64,000 nt of DNA from Apoderus coryli (Eukaryota; Arthropoda; Insecta; Coleoptera; Attelabidae): positions 37,291,902-37,355,901 of the forward strand of contig OU452198.1 of the NCBI GenBank assembly GCA_911728435.2. The letters are read 5' to 3'. A program made the translations under genes and the position numbers. The notes beneath the pieces are model-generated. The model did no database searches. It had not been told where the DNA came from and saw only the letters and a program-made list of their open reading frames with translations. Shown here in pieces: positions 11,045-22,048 of this stretch. Each line of letters opens with the position of its first letter. The first letter of the stretch is position 1.

Positions 11045-11987
11045 TAGTGATGCCAAATTACCGGTAATTTATTTTTTGGTAAGAACATTGGAAATATTAC
11101 GTAATTTTAGGTAATATTAGGTAATATTGCTGAACAACTTAGAAAAAGCTGGTTTTCCAATATGCAAAGAAGCTTTAACAAATTAAACAATAATTGCTTC
11201 AATTATATGGCTCTAAAAGGTCAATAAAATACAAAATAAACTGAAATCTGAAACTATATAGTTTTATGCCTAGTACAAATTTTATAATAAAAAAAAAATA
11301 AGTTAAGTATGCAGGTTATGTTTATTAGAAATAACAACATAATATATTATTTTGATGTGCAGTAGTAAACATAAAGATTATATGAAAACAAAACTTATAA
11401 ATAAATATTAACTCTTGATTAATAATTAAAAAAGGTAACTTGTGTTTTTATCACAACATATCACAAACTGAAAAAAATCCTTAATACTTAATCACACAAT
11501 TCTTAGATAGGCCAAAGAATAGGTACATATGATATATGATAAAAATAGTTTTCAGTCGGTAAAAATAAATATTTAGTCATTATTTGCTAAACCCTCATCC
11601 GCAGACAAATCCTCGGATAAATCAGATTCAGTTTCATTAAAAGTATTTGTAACTGTTGATGGGGTCATTAATGCAACATTTTTCATTTCGGCACGGTTAT
11701 TGTGTAAGAATTTCCGATTAGTTCTTATGTAAACGAGCTTCACATATTATAGCGATGGCGTAAGAACTAAGCAACAGCTATCACTAGACGTATTGCAGCA
11801 TGTTGAAACAAGCAGTAAGACCGTTAGGTACCAACTTTAACGTAATATTGAAGCTAATATTACCCCGAAAATTAACGAAATTTTTCGGAAATATTACAGT
11901 AACAATGTAACGTTACCGGATGGTAGAGGTAATATTACGTAATATAACTGGTATTTCTGATGGTAATATTCGGACCGTGCATCACTA
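11045..11987. mobile_element. hAT-type element with 8-bp TSD nested in the Tc1-like element
   Basis: The left end TAGTGATGC (11045-11053) and right end GCATCACTA (11979-11987) are perfect 9-bp inverted repeats. They are flanked by exact 8-bp direct copies GTCTTGTT at 11037-11044 and 11988-11995. This is hAT architecture. Inside, both subterminal zones are rich in GGTAATATTACGTAAT-type motifs, plausible transposase binding repeats. The only coding remnant is a short acidic minus-strand tail, so the 943-bp element is a deletion derivative. It is unrelated in sequence to the hAT element at 4150. Confidence 0.88.
11573..11720 (-). pseudogene. Possible hAT transposase C-terminal tail
   Basis: Reading the minus strand up to a TAA at 11573-11575 gives RKFLHNNRAEMKNVALMTPS followed by a Ser/Asp/Glu-rich tail ending EGLANND. 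A FLHHN-like motif followed by an acidic tail is common at the end of hAT transposases, and the position inside a hAT element supports this. It is only about 50 residues, so the assignment is an inference. Confidence 0.5.
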
Positions 11988-12703
11988 GTCTTGTTAATCT
12001 TCTGAAAAATCTCCAACATAGGACATCTTAACAATTAAAAACCATTATTACAGACGACATAAAAATGTATTTTATTTCTGAATCGCTCACCCTGTAGTTG
12101 TATCTTTATAGGGGTATATTTTAAAAATGACCTTTTTTCGGACTGGCTATTTTTAATCTAGGTACCTACTTCTCATGTATGTTAAGTGTTTTGGAAAGAC
12201 AATCGGATTTTCGAGTTTAGATTCGTTTTGGCCTTGGTAGAGTCTAGATGTGATTTCTAATTGTATAAAGTGTCTGAATAATAATCGAAGTTCAAGTTCA
12301 GTAAGTTCTTTGTTAATTCTTTTAATTGAAGGCCTTTTTGTTTCCAATCAATTTTTATAAAGATTCAAGTTGTTTCTTTTAGTAATTGAAATAAATTCAG
12401 TTTTGAATTGTAATTAAAGTTTCGTATGGGAATTAATATAATTATTTAGTTTATTTATTTAGTTCCCTAACAGGTTTACACCCAATTACAAGACAATTTA
12501 ACAAATGCTCAGATACAATGACTGAATAATATTACATAATACATCATTATAAAACATATAAAAAAAGACCCAAATCTAAATCAAAACCAGACTCAAAACC
12601 CCAGAAAAAAAATACAATATACAATATAAATATAACAATTGCATATATATATAACTTAAAACCTAAATTGAAACTAATTAGTGATAATATACAATTGAAT
12701 AAC

Positions 12704-13177
12704 TCATCTTAAATGTTGCAGCAGATGGTTATGCAGAGTGCGTTTAAATAATTCAAACTTCTCATTGCAGAAGTTGACTTCCTTATCAATATTATACACA
12801 TTACATAACTGACAAGCTCTCAGAATTGGAGCTCTACCTTCAAAATTCGTGTGGGTCTGCGGTACGCGAAACAGATTAACAGATCGGGCATTGAATTAAG
12901 AAACATTCAGGCTCACATCTATCAACAGTCGAGAACAATCGAGACCCGCATTCAAGATCTTGAACAGAACTATCTGAAATGCAGAAATTCTTCTGGAATT
13001 CAATGACTCAAACCCGAAACACGAGAGTAACAACCGATGATCATAACCCCTGCATGGGTACCGCCCGTGAATTTTAAAATAGAGCTATTTCAAAAATTTT
13101 CGCTGGACGCTCTCAATCTGGTTTATGTATACTTGGTAGATTGCGGACCATACAACAGATGCATACTCCAACTTGGA
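12704..13177 (-). pseudogene. Jockey-like LINE ORF2 C-terminal fragment
   Basis: A 158-codon minus-strand reading ends at TGA (12704-12706) and contains SKLEYASVVWS, YINQIESVQRKFLK, GYDHRLLLS, VLFKILNAGLDCSRLL and NARSVNLFRVPQTHTNF, the thumb and C-terminal region of Jockey-like LINE ORF2. Two in-frame stops interrupt it (after QRKFLK and after DVSLNVS). A 3'UTR of about 260 bp leads to an AAAT-rich tail near 12440. The RT palm is missing, so this is a 5'-truncated insertion, lying inside the Tc1-like element. Confidence 0.8.
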
Positions 13178-13684
13178 CCTAACCAATTATTTTATTATTA
13201 TTTTTTTCTAATTACACTAATGTTCCTATTTTAAGTTGTACATTAATGAATAAGATTTTCTTCTAAATTTTCATTATCGTTTAATTGTTTTATCCTTTTT
13301 TTTTATTTATACATATTTATTTCTTTGTTGTTATTCATTTTCTTTATTAGTTTTAATTATTAAATTAGTTGTTTTGAGCCCAAACTTTCGCGTTTTATTT
13401 CAAATAAAGGCTAGTTATGTTGTTGACAGAAGGGTCATTTAATTATTGTTTTCCTTTTAATTAAATAAAGTGAGTGACCGGCAGAGATCCAGAATTATAA
13501 AAGGTGAGTAATTTGACATTACTTTAATACAGATTAATAAAGTTGATATTCTTTGGTTGTTCTTCTTTAATTGAAACCGCTCGTAAAACTTGAATCGAAC
13601 CAGTAACAATTTGAATAGCATATTGGGATTCTTTTGGATTGAGCTATAAAATGTAAATAATACCCGCAAATTCAAAATAGTTAC

Positions 13685-14254
13685 AATAGTATGGAGAAGG
13701 CCCGGAGCAACATATACTCTCAATGTTGTATCTTTCCAAAAGTGCAATTTGGTGGCGGAGGGGTAATGGTCTAGGGCGGGTATTTCATTGGAAGGCCGTA
13801 CAGACCTTGTTACACTTCACGGGGGTATTAACGCTGATCGCTACATTAGAATGTGCTTAGAAGAACATGTTGTACCTTATCATCCATTTATAGGAGAAAA
13901 TTTTATCTTGATGCATAACAATGCTCGACGCACATAGCACAAATAACGGGGCAATATTTAATCGACGTTGACATTCATGTATTGAACTGGCCCCCAAGAA
14001 GTCCGGACCTCAACCCTATCGAGCACATGTGGGATACACTAGGAAGAAAAGTTAGGCAAAACTACGGCGAGGTTCTAACTTTGGTTGCGTTAGAACAGGC
14101 ACTTACAAATGAGTGGCAACAAAAACTGCAAGACGCGGTGGCTTCTTTAATTGAATCTATGCCCGAAAGGATGAGAAGTGTTATTCCAATACTCGATTTT
14201 ATAAAAAAAATATGTTTTAATTTTTTTGTTGCTAATAAAGCATTATTTCTTTGA
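13685..14254 (+). pseudogene. Tc1-like transposase, C-terminal half
   Basis: The frame resumes with VWRRPGATYTLNVVSFQK, then LEGRTDLVTLHGGINADRYI, EHVVPYHPFIGENFILMHNN, and, after stops, LNWPPRSPDLNPIEHMWDTL. The final catalytic Glu (PIEHMWD) is present, but the second catalytic Asp, normally in a HDN or QDN motif, is Asn (MHNN) and a stop follows four codons later. Residues after 14050 stay open to 14254. Together with the missing first Asp this is an inactive D,D34E-type transposase. Confidence 0.8.
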
Positions 14255-14534
14255 AACCAGTGTTTTTCCTTTAAAATTACAGATATCGGTATGAATCAAA
14301 AAACAAGTTGTTCAGAAAAGATGGGGCTTCAAAATGTTGCAAAAAAGATCATTATTCGATCGTGAGTTTTTTCTATAGGGTGTTGAAAAGTTTAGAGTAA
14401 AATGTAACTTTTTGTTCACCCCTGTATAACAACAAATCCGGTCGAAATTTTTGAAGTTTCAATTTAAAAAAATGATGACAATAAAACAGCCTAAAACTCG
14501 AAAAAAAATTGTCAAAATTGATGCAATAATTTCA

Positions 14535-15014
14535 GATTATGAAAGATACGAGTATGAAGAAGAATGTATGAATATTTTTTCTTCTGTTAACTTTCACATG
14601 ATTTTAGCACAGACAGATACATTTATTCGGTGTACTCTTCTTTTTTTCTTTGTGTTTTTGTGAAGAACAACACCAAATGAAAGTGTAGGTGTAGGTCATT
14701 TTCTCTTTAAGTACGGGGTCGTGTGGCAGATGATGCACTGCACGAAATGCCTACTTTTAGATGTAAAGCACTCAACAATATCCGTTTGAAGTGTATTTGT
14801 TTTCTTAAAATTCATTGGGTTTCAATGTAAAACCGTTTATTTTTCCACATATCGAGCATGTGTTATAAATATGCATTATATACAAATACCTATATAAAAT
14901 TTGCATAAAGTTTGATGAGTGTTGTGGTTAATTTTTAATCCACGCTTAAAATATAAAAACATTTTTTTGGAAATAAATAAAAATAGGTGAATTCGTATCA
15001 AAGGCGTTCCTACA
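14535..15014. other. No gene recognised
   Basis: Spacer between the Tc1-like element and the mariner. Nothing recognisable. Confidence 0.35.
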
Positions 15015-15016
15015 TA

Positions 15017-16051
15017 CGAGGGTTGCCTTTTATATTTCGGGATTTAGCAACCCTGGTGTTGCAATCTGGCAACTGACAGCTCTATCGTAAAGTTGGACAT
15101 TTTTGAGGTTATACGTACTCAGAACGTTTTAACATACGAGCGCTATTTGTGTTGTTTACAGTAACTTAAAAGATTCATCTCGGTTCAAAAATGGTGAACA
15201 TTTTCTTGCGATTATTTTGTACAACTTTTGACGTGGATTAACTCAGCAACAGTGCATGGATGAACTTAATTCAATTTTTGGCGATGAAGCTCCATCAAGG
15301 ACCAGGGTTTATCGATGGTATGGTGAATTCAATCGTGGTCGTAGTTCACTCCAAGACGAATTCCGTGAAGGTCGTCAAAAATCAGTTGTTGTTCCGAACA
15401 CCATTGATGCTGTGCAGGAACTGATATTGCAAGATCGTCATGTGACCTATCAAGAGATTGAGACAACCTTAGGCATTAGTGGGACCAGCATACATTCAAT
15501 ATTGCATAAACATTTGACTGTCAAAAAAATTTGTTCGCGTTAGATCCCACACAATTTGTCAATCGCCCAAAAAAAGACTCGTGTCGATTGGCCGAAAAAA
15601 ATGCTCAAAAAATACGATCGCGGTGCTTCGAAACACGTCTATGACATCGTGACAGGTGATGAATCCTGGATTTACGCGTATGAGCCCGAAAGTAAACAGC
15701 AGTCGACTATGGGTGTTTCAAGATGAGCCAATTCCAACAAAAGTTGTTCGCGCACGAAGCACTTCCAAGCAAATGGTCGACTGTTTTTTCAGAAAAACTG
15801 GACATGTCGCAACCGTACCACTAGAACAACGCAGAACAGTCAATTATGAGTGGTACACAACCATTTGTTGTCCAAGAAATCAGGAATGTTTTGGAGATAC
15901 CTCAATCAGAGTGGCAAAAGTGCTTCGACAATTGGTTCTAACGCATGCAAAAGTGTATAGATCTTCATGGGGAATATTTTGAAAAACAATAAAGTGATTT
16001 TCGATGATTAATATTTGTTCTCTAATCCCGAAATATAAAAGGCAACCCTCG
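15017..16051. mobile_element. Mariner element with perfect 28-bp TIRs
   Basis: The ends starting CGAGGGTTGCCTTTTATATT (15017-15044) and the complement ending at 16051 match over 28 bp without a mismatch. TA dinucleotides at 15015-15016 and 16052-16053 are the target duplication. The 1035-bp length is about 250-300 bp short of a usual mariner, matching a deletion in the transposase gene. The right TA lies in the (TAA)n tail of a LINE, so the mariner probably jumped into that tail. Confidence 0.92.
15220..15982 (+). pseudogene. Internally deleted mariner transposase
   Basis: The N-terminal HTH part is clear: RVYRWYGEFNRGRSSLQDEF at about 15310, then VTYQEIETTLGISGTSIHSI and VKKICSR, broken by a TAG where a Trp codon is expected. 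It continues KMLKKYDRGASKHVYDIVTG with the first catalytic Asp in DESWIYAYEPES, then LFFQKNWTC in a shifted frame. After TVNYEWYTT the sequence jumps to the C-terminal tail (SEWQKCFDNWF, then LHGEYFEKQ in another frame). The block holding the second and third catalytic Asp residues is deleted. The protein would be inactive, but the TIRs could be used by an active relative. Confidence 0.85.
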
Positions 16052-16053
16052 TA

Positions 16054-16680
16054 ATAATAATAATAGCTTTATTGCCCAACAGATTTACAAAATCCCTTTA
16101 CAGGACAATTCCTAGATACAATAACTTATTACATTCATATCTTAAATTCTAGATTTACCAAAAAAGTAAAACAACAAAAAAGAAAAAAGAAAAGAACATC
16201 AAAATTCCAAAACCGAATGAACAACACGTTCTAACTTAGTATCACTATCAAAAAATATATCAAAACAGTGGCATAATTCAATAAATTTAACAGTCTTTAC
16301 ATAGACTGGGGATCTCAAGATAACATTAGTCCTAGCACGCTCACATCTAAACAAAACATCATGTCTAGTGGAAATTCTGGGAATATTAAAGTTTAGTTTT
16401 GAAAGAATATAAGAACAATCTACCTTGTTATGGAGAATATTATACAACAACACTAAAGATGACAAAACACGACGCATTGAAAATCGAGCTAAAAGAGGGC
16501 CCTGATCGTATCCTCGAGTTGGCTCAGCGCCATCCGGCCTCCAGACCAAATATATCAAAAATCTACGTTGTATTTTTTCTAATGACTGCTTATGATATGA
16601 ATAAAATGGGGACCAAATGATAGATCCATACTCTAATTTAGAGCATCGACACTCACAAAGTCCTTACATGAACTATACGA
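16054..16680 (-). pseudogene. 3' end of a Jockey-like LINE
   Basis: From about 16648 down to 16199 the minus strand reads CSKLEYGSIIWSPFYSYHKQ, LEKIQRRFLIYL, then MRRVLSSLVLLYNILHNKVD, LNFNIPRIST and LFRCERARTNVILRSPVY, the C-terminal region of LINE ORF2, ending at a stop at 16199. A short 3'UTR follows, then GGGCAATAAAGC and a (TAT)n tail at 16054-16068. It is 5'-truncated upstream of the thumb region. Its tail abuts the mariner. Confidence 0.82.
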
Positions 16681-16983
16681 GAACTTCACGTGCCCACACT
16701 GTTCATGTGCCTTCAAACTTCAAATAGTTTTATTAATTATATATTTGCGAATTAACCTATTTATTCTATGTTTTATATTATTTAAGTTTCGACAACATAA
16801 TACACCATTACTGTTTCTTGTAACCAATTAATTAACATAATTAAAACAATTAAATAAAGTGGGGAAAAATTAAATAAAATATATTACAAAATTTATAGGT
16901 TTTAAAAATTTTTAATTTTTGAAATAATAATATTATTTTGTATCAAATAAAAATTAGGCCATCGAAATATAGTTATTTATTAT

Positions 16984-17071
16984 ACAAGGGAAAAAAGTAC
17001 TAGATTTTAGCTCGCTGCGCGTCGGGAGACAAAAAACCGAGATCTAAAATCTAACTTTTTTCCCGTGTATG
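16984..17071. repeat. Hairpin next to a TIR element
   Basis: The arm GGGAAAAAAGTACTAGATTT and its complement CTAAAATCTAACTTTTTTCCC face each other across a loop containing GCTGCGCGTCGGGAG. The imperfect arms are about 30 bp. The GGGAAAAAAGT motif also occurs in the ends of the adjacent element, so both belong to one repeat family. Confidence 0.6.
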
Positions 17072-17432
17072 TATTTTTTTCTGAGACGGGAAAAACTTCG
17101 ATTTAATATTGAAAAAAGTCAGAAAATTATCCAAGTGAAATTTGAAGTTTTAAAAACCTTTCAGTAATCAAATATCTGTCAATTGCATTCTGTGATTTAA
17201 TTTAAAAATTGCGAACACTCCACCGGAGTCAGTAGAAGCAGCAAAAGTAGCGTCACAAATTATTGCCAGTTTTGATATATAAAGAAAATGTAACTTTTGT
17301 ATAATAAAATTCCTAAAATTAAATATCTACCGTTAAAAAGTACTCACTTTTTTCCCGGGGATAAAAAGTGACATTTTATTACCTGTCAAGAGAGTAAATA
17401 TGTCAAACTTTTTTCCCGTCACAGAAAAAAAT
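17072..17432. mobile_element. Candidate MITE, TIR about 27 bp
   Basis: Left TTTTTTTCTGAGACGGGAAA and the right end at 17406-17432 (complement TTTTTTTCTGTGACGGGAAA) are inverted with few mismatches over about 27 bp. The interior is about 300 bp with a third ACTTTTTTCCCGGGG motif near 17348, and no coding capacity. No target duplication could be fixed. Confidence 0.5.
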
Positions 17433-18268
17433 GTATTTTTCTGAAAAAATCAAACATTGGTAATATTCAAAAGCAGCTGCAAATTTTGTGGACCATCCTG
17501 TCTAGCTGTAATCAAATTGCTCTAAACGGTTTCTCCCTCTCTCTCAACAAATGAGATCTTGAGCGCTATAATAGGACTAAAAGTACCTTAGCTATTGACA
17601 AATTTTCAAAATGATGTTTTTTTTAGATATTACAACTGCCAGATAATTAAAAAAAATCGGTTGTGTCCTCCCAAAACTTTCCCGACATGATATAATAAAA
17701 TCAAAAATATACGACAGAATTTTAATGGAAATGGTAAGTTGCGGAAAATTGCCTCAGATACCATAATATATTGGCTAAATTTATCTCGTTTCTTTAACAA
17801 ACAATCCAGAGCAATGTCACACATCGTTAGTTACTGATCTACGCAAAATCGGTTATTCTGCGAATTGTTTGGAACACAAAGTCTTCATCTGTAAACCAGA
17901 TATTTGTTGCCGACATCTGAGTCTGTTCGGTAATCGACATCTTCTAATTTGCCAAATGTATAAACTTGTACCTGGTGCCCTTTCGGGACTAAATGCTAAA
18001 TTTGAAACAGTACTGACATTTTCCTAAAAAAAATATAAACCACATTAAAAAAGAAACATATCTCTGTTCCAACGCATCTAGGACGACCTCTTCCAGGACG
18101 TCTTTTAACGTCACCAGTCTCCCGAATCTTTTTGCCTACATTATACAAAGATCTTTTTCTTTAAAATATCTAGAAATTGTTGTAATATCTAATAAACTTA
18201 CAAGAAAAATTACAGTAGTTTAAGGCTAACCATTTTTTCACAAAAAATTATTAAAACAAAAATTGCCA
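17433..18268. other. No gene recognised
   Basis: Only short frames without motifs, including a 64-residue minus-strand one at 17630-17824 that I consider chance. Confidence 0.35.
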
Positions 18269-18790
18269 ACAAAAGTCGCAATTTTTTACCATTTTAATTA
18301 TTTTTTTTTCTATTTGAAAACAAAAAAGGTAAATTCCAGCATTATTTTAATAATTTACAAATAGAAGCTCTTAAAAAATAAAATGGACAATTCAAGTTTA
18401 AATAAAATAAAACTCAAATACAAAAATACCTATTTCTTTTGATGAAAAAGACACACGAACCGTAGCATATTTCATGAGTTTAAGACTGCAGAAGTGCTGC
18501 GAACAAGGTGATCGACATTTTGAGCATTTGTTGAAATACAATTTCCAACACTTAAATTGTTTATAGTTTAGTTCAAGATATATTTTTAGCATGTTACGGG
18601 GTCCGTGTGTACTTGTTTAGTTGGTATCAAAAGAAATAAATAAACTTAAATTGCCCAAAAATCTGTGTTTAAACCATTTTATTTTTTAAGAGCGTCTAAT
18701 TATAAATTATAAAAATAAAACGCAAATTTAACTTTTTTGTTTTAAAATTGAAAAAATAATTATTAAAATGACTTTTGTTTGATTTTTTTT
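18269..18790. repeat. Inverted repeat, arms about 117 bp
   Basis: 18269-18385 (ending GCTCTTAAAAAATAAAATGG) and 18674-18790 (starting CCATTTTATTTTTTAAGAGC) are inverted copies with several indels, around a 288-bp centre. The centre has a 64-residue minus-strand frame without recognisable motifs. This looks like an old MITE or fold-back element, with no confirmed target duplication. Confidence 0.6.
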
Positions 18791-20593
18791 TTTTATTAAA
18801 TATTTTTTATTAAAAAACGGTTAGTCAATTTCATGAAATATCATAAAAATCAATAAAAAGTATAGAAAAGGGTCTCTACTATCTTAGAAACCAAGAAGGC
18901 TACGCAAATTTTGACAGCGGCATTTCTAGTTTCCCTATAGCTTTAAAAATAAGCTACATACCCCGCAAGAGTGTTGAAATTCGAATAGGCTGTACACATT
19001 TCCCAAACTATTTAAGCGCAACAAGATGCATATTTATATTTTTAACATACCTATCTAGTTTAATAATAAGCACCAGTTGGTATAATATACGCTGCAGTAT
19101 AACTTTTACATAATATTTTACTATATTATTCCGACTGGACATTTTTGATGTTATAATTTAGAGTTCCTGTTTACGTCCTATCTAGTTCTAAACAAAATAT
19201 GGTTATTTAACACAAGTTAGCTCTATCTGAAGCTGAACTTCTGAAAACTTATAGGCCTGAACAGTGAGGTTTCAAATTGCCAAAAAATTGAATGTCAGTT
19301 ATACTTGAGGGTAATAAAACTAAATTCAAAGTGGCATATGAAATTAAATGTTAAATTTATCAATCAGAAAGCATCAGTTGTTTAATTTTAGTAATAATTG
19401 TATTCGGTGTTACGAAAATAGCCGGGAGGTTTTCATTTGGCGAAGAAGTTAACCTAGGTTTCTGTGAAGAAAACTGTAGAAGAAATGTTGAGGAATATCA
19501 TAGATTTGTTAATTGTGTGAATCCTCATAGAGAAACATTTTTCAATAATGAAAGAGTGGCTTGTAACAAGTGTTTACAGTCGGCTTAAAGTGAAGATAGA
19601 CCGAACACACGAAGGCGACCGTGTGGTCGGTCTACATATTTTTACCCAACAAAGCAAAAGGTTTAGAATTAAATTCGCCATAAAATTAAATAAGTCCGCG
19701 AACCGGTTAAAAAATTCTGTCACATTTTAATGGTGCATCATCCTGTACCAACGCTGATACAATTTAAGTCTACTTCCTGGCGATGAATGCTCTCTTTTTA
19801 TACAAGTATAACTAACTAGTTTTTTCGAAATAGGAAATTCCACTTTTAGAGCGAATTTCGAAATAAGTTGCGTTAAATTACCATGTTTTGTATACCCTGT
19901 ACTTATTTAAACCGGAAAACCCAAACTTTCTTACTCTTGAAAAACACGTTGGTAGTTATCGGCAAATTATTTGGCTTAACTTCTCCAAATGACACTCTAT
20001 TATTAAATCATTTTTACAACAATATGTTTAGCTAAAACAAAATCTTATCAATCTACGAATTCATTATGTACCTAAATGAATGGGAATTTGTGTGTTCTCG
20101 CCCCGACATGCTACTTCAGACACCTTTTGTTTGGCTCAAAGAGTAACACCACTAGACATAAGCACTGCATTTCAATATATTTTTCCCAACTCCCAACCAT
20201 TGCATTGTTGTCAAACATCTCATTTCATACTACAACTAGCTGTTTGCCGTCAGGTTTGCAGGCAGATGAGATAAAATGAACAAATGAGGATAATGCAAAA
20301 AGTACCCTTCGACTTTTTCAAGTATCAGTAGAATATTTTTTGTGATGCAAGGAGGAGAATACAACTTCTTTGCGGCTGCGAATATTTAAAATCCACAAAT
20401 ACGTTAAATATGCAAGGAAAAGTACATTCCAAAAACGAAACGTTACCGCCAGCACCTCCTCCAAGCATTCAGATTGTTCTGAAGGCCAAAGGGACCCATG
20501 CAAACGTTTAGTAACGAATTATTCACAAACCAAGTTCTACTACGTGGCACTTCACACTTGTTTTTTTTCTTCAGTGTTGTCACAGTTTATATA
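18791..20593. other. No gene recognised
   Basis: AT-rich. Short frames at 19548-19730, 20076-20279 and 20318-20503 overlap on several strands and carry no family motif. A TATACCCTGTAC motif near 19890 resembles a worn Tc1/mariner end. Confidence 0.35.
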
Positions 20594-20795
20594 CAGTTAC
20601 TTCACCTCGTGTCGGCACCTTTGTTATCTCTGTCTTGAAAACAATTCGCCGAATTCACCGCCCCTTATAGTTATAGTATAGTATCTTATAGTATATATAG
20701 ATATAGTATATATAGTAGCGGGCCAGAATGTGGCTGGGATTGCGACGAGTCAATGCCGTTTTTAGCGTTTACTGACCCTTATCTATAGTTATTAT
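20594..20795 (+). repeat. Dispersed repeat, copy 1 (inverse copy at 63030-63213)
   Basis: Starts AGTTACTTCACCTCGTGTCG, has a TATAGTATATATAG-rich centre, then AGCGGGCCAGAATGTGGCTG and GCGACGAGTCAATGCCG. The complement of the whole series appears at 63030-63213. The two copies differ by point changes and small indels, so this is a moderately old interspersed repeat of unknown class. Confidence 0.75.
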
Positions 20796-21120
20796 TCTAT
20801 GGTGTTGTCACATAAAAATATCAAGGCGCAATCAGACTGTTATCACGTCACGTGAGGTCACATGCTATTACGCAACTTATGCGTCCTTATACCGGGTTCC
20901 GCATAATAGACTACCCATTTTATATTATTAATAAATTCCCTACGAGATAATTAAATAGGTTGTTCTCTGTGGGATTATCTTCTGTAGTTTTTGGGATTTA
21001 AGTAAATTATTAATCAAGTAGGGGCCTGTCACAAATAAATTTTAAATTAATAATTTTGTGGAACGTCATTTTTCTACGAGAAGTTTGTTAGTTTTCATCC
21101 ATAATTATTTAATTTTTTTG
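20796..21120. other. No gene recognised
   Basis: Contains a short palindromic CACGTGA/TCACATG zone near 20850 but no gene or clear repeat. Confidence 0.3.
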
Positions 21121-21139
21121 CTTTGAGACATTATTTCAA

Positions 21140-22048
21140 CATCCGTTTGAACTTTCAAGGATTACTCAGTCCACACCGTGTGTTTTGTGTAGAAACTTAC
21201 ATAAGAAGCAATTCCGGCGTCAGTTTAATAACGACAATAAGGGTCACGCGCCCAATCGTAAAACTGTTAAGTTATGGGTTCGTCATTGGCGTGAAAAAGG
21301 TTCTGTACAAAATTTGAAGAAGCCTGGACGTCGAAGAACAGTTCGTAGAACAGAAAATATTGAACGAGTTAGAAATGCGTCTACGAGAAGTCCTAAAATG
21401 TCTGCTAATCGACAAACCCTTATCCTAGGAATATCGAAAGGAACCTTAGATCGAATTCGTCAAAGGGATTTAAAATTTCATCCCTATAGATACCAAATGG
21501 CACAGATTTTAGCAATCAAGATAAAGAAGCAAGGTTAGCATTTTGTTAAGAATTTTTGGATTTACATCAAGGAGCAATTCACAGTCTCCTAATGACCGAC
21601 GAAGCAAATTTTTATTTGAACGGCATGGTCAAAAGAAAATCCTCGTGAAATCTTTACACAGAACCTCCATAATCCGAAAGTTGTTGTGTGGTGTGGAGTA
21701 GGACTTTTGGAATTATTCGCCCAATTTTTTTTAGGATGAAAATAACCGCGCTGTAACAATAACAACAGAGCGCTGCGTTAATATGCTAGAGACATTTCTC
21801 ATTCCAGAATTAAATAGACGAGGATTACTAAACAATGCCTTACTATTCCAACAAGATGGGGCAACAGCTCATACCGCCAGAAACTTAATGAGGGTCCTGC
21901 GAGAAATGTTTAATGGCCGACTCATTTCTCGATTCGGAGATTTGCCTTGGCCTTCGAGGTCCCCCGACTTAACGGCACCCGATTTTTTCCAGTGGGGATA
22001 TTTAAAAGCCAAAGTCTCCGTCCAGGTACAATCGAGTAAACTGCATTA
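21140..22048 (+). pseudogene. Mariner-like transposase relic, DUF4817-type N-terminus
   Basis: N-terminal HTH reads HKKQFRRQFNNDNKGHAPNR, TVKLWVRHWREKGSVQNLKK and GRRRTVRRTENIERVRNAST, the pattern of transposases annotated with DUF4817. All three acidic centres are visible: TDEANFYLNG (about 21596), LLFQQDGATAHTARN (about 21850) and PSRSPDLTAPDFFQWGYLKA (about 21962). There are 36 residues between the second and third Asp. Frame changes occur near 21540 and between 21650 and 21780, and the C-terminus is lost where the palindromic repeat begins at about 22044. Inactive relic; related fragments sit at 41487-41720 and 63370-63620. Confidence 0.8.

Larger units (their letters stand above)
9985..14528. 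mobile_element. Dead Tc1-like transposon with long inverted repeats, interrupted by later insertions
   Basis: Left 9987-10225 and right 14275-14526 are inverted copies of about 240 bp. The outer ends read TTGTATCAATTTTGAC and its near-complement, with TA on both sides. Further in, both carry CAGGG-type TIR sequence (TACAGGGTTGAACAAAAAG near 10078, its complement near 14426), which is the usual Tc1 terminus and an alternative boundary. Two halves of a Tc1 transposase lie inside, separated by about 3.2 kb holding a hAT element and a LINE tail. Removing the insert leaves about 1.37 kb, a normal Tc1 size. Confidence 0.8.
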
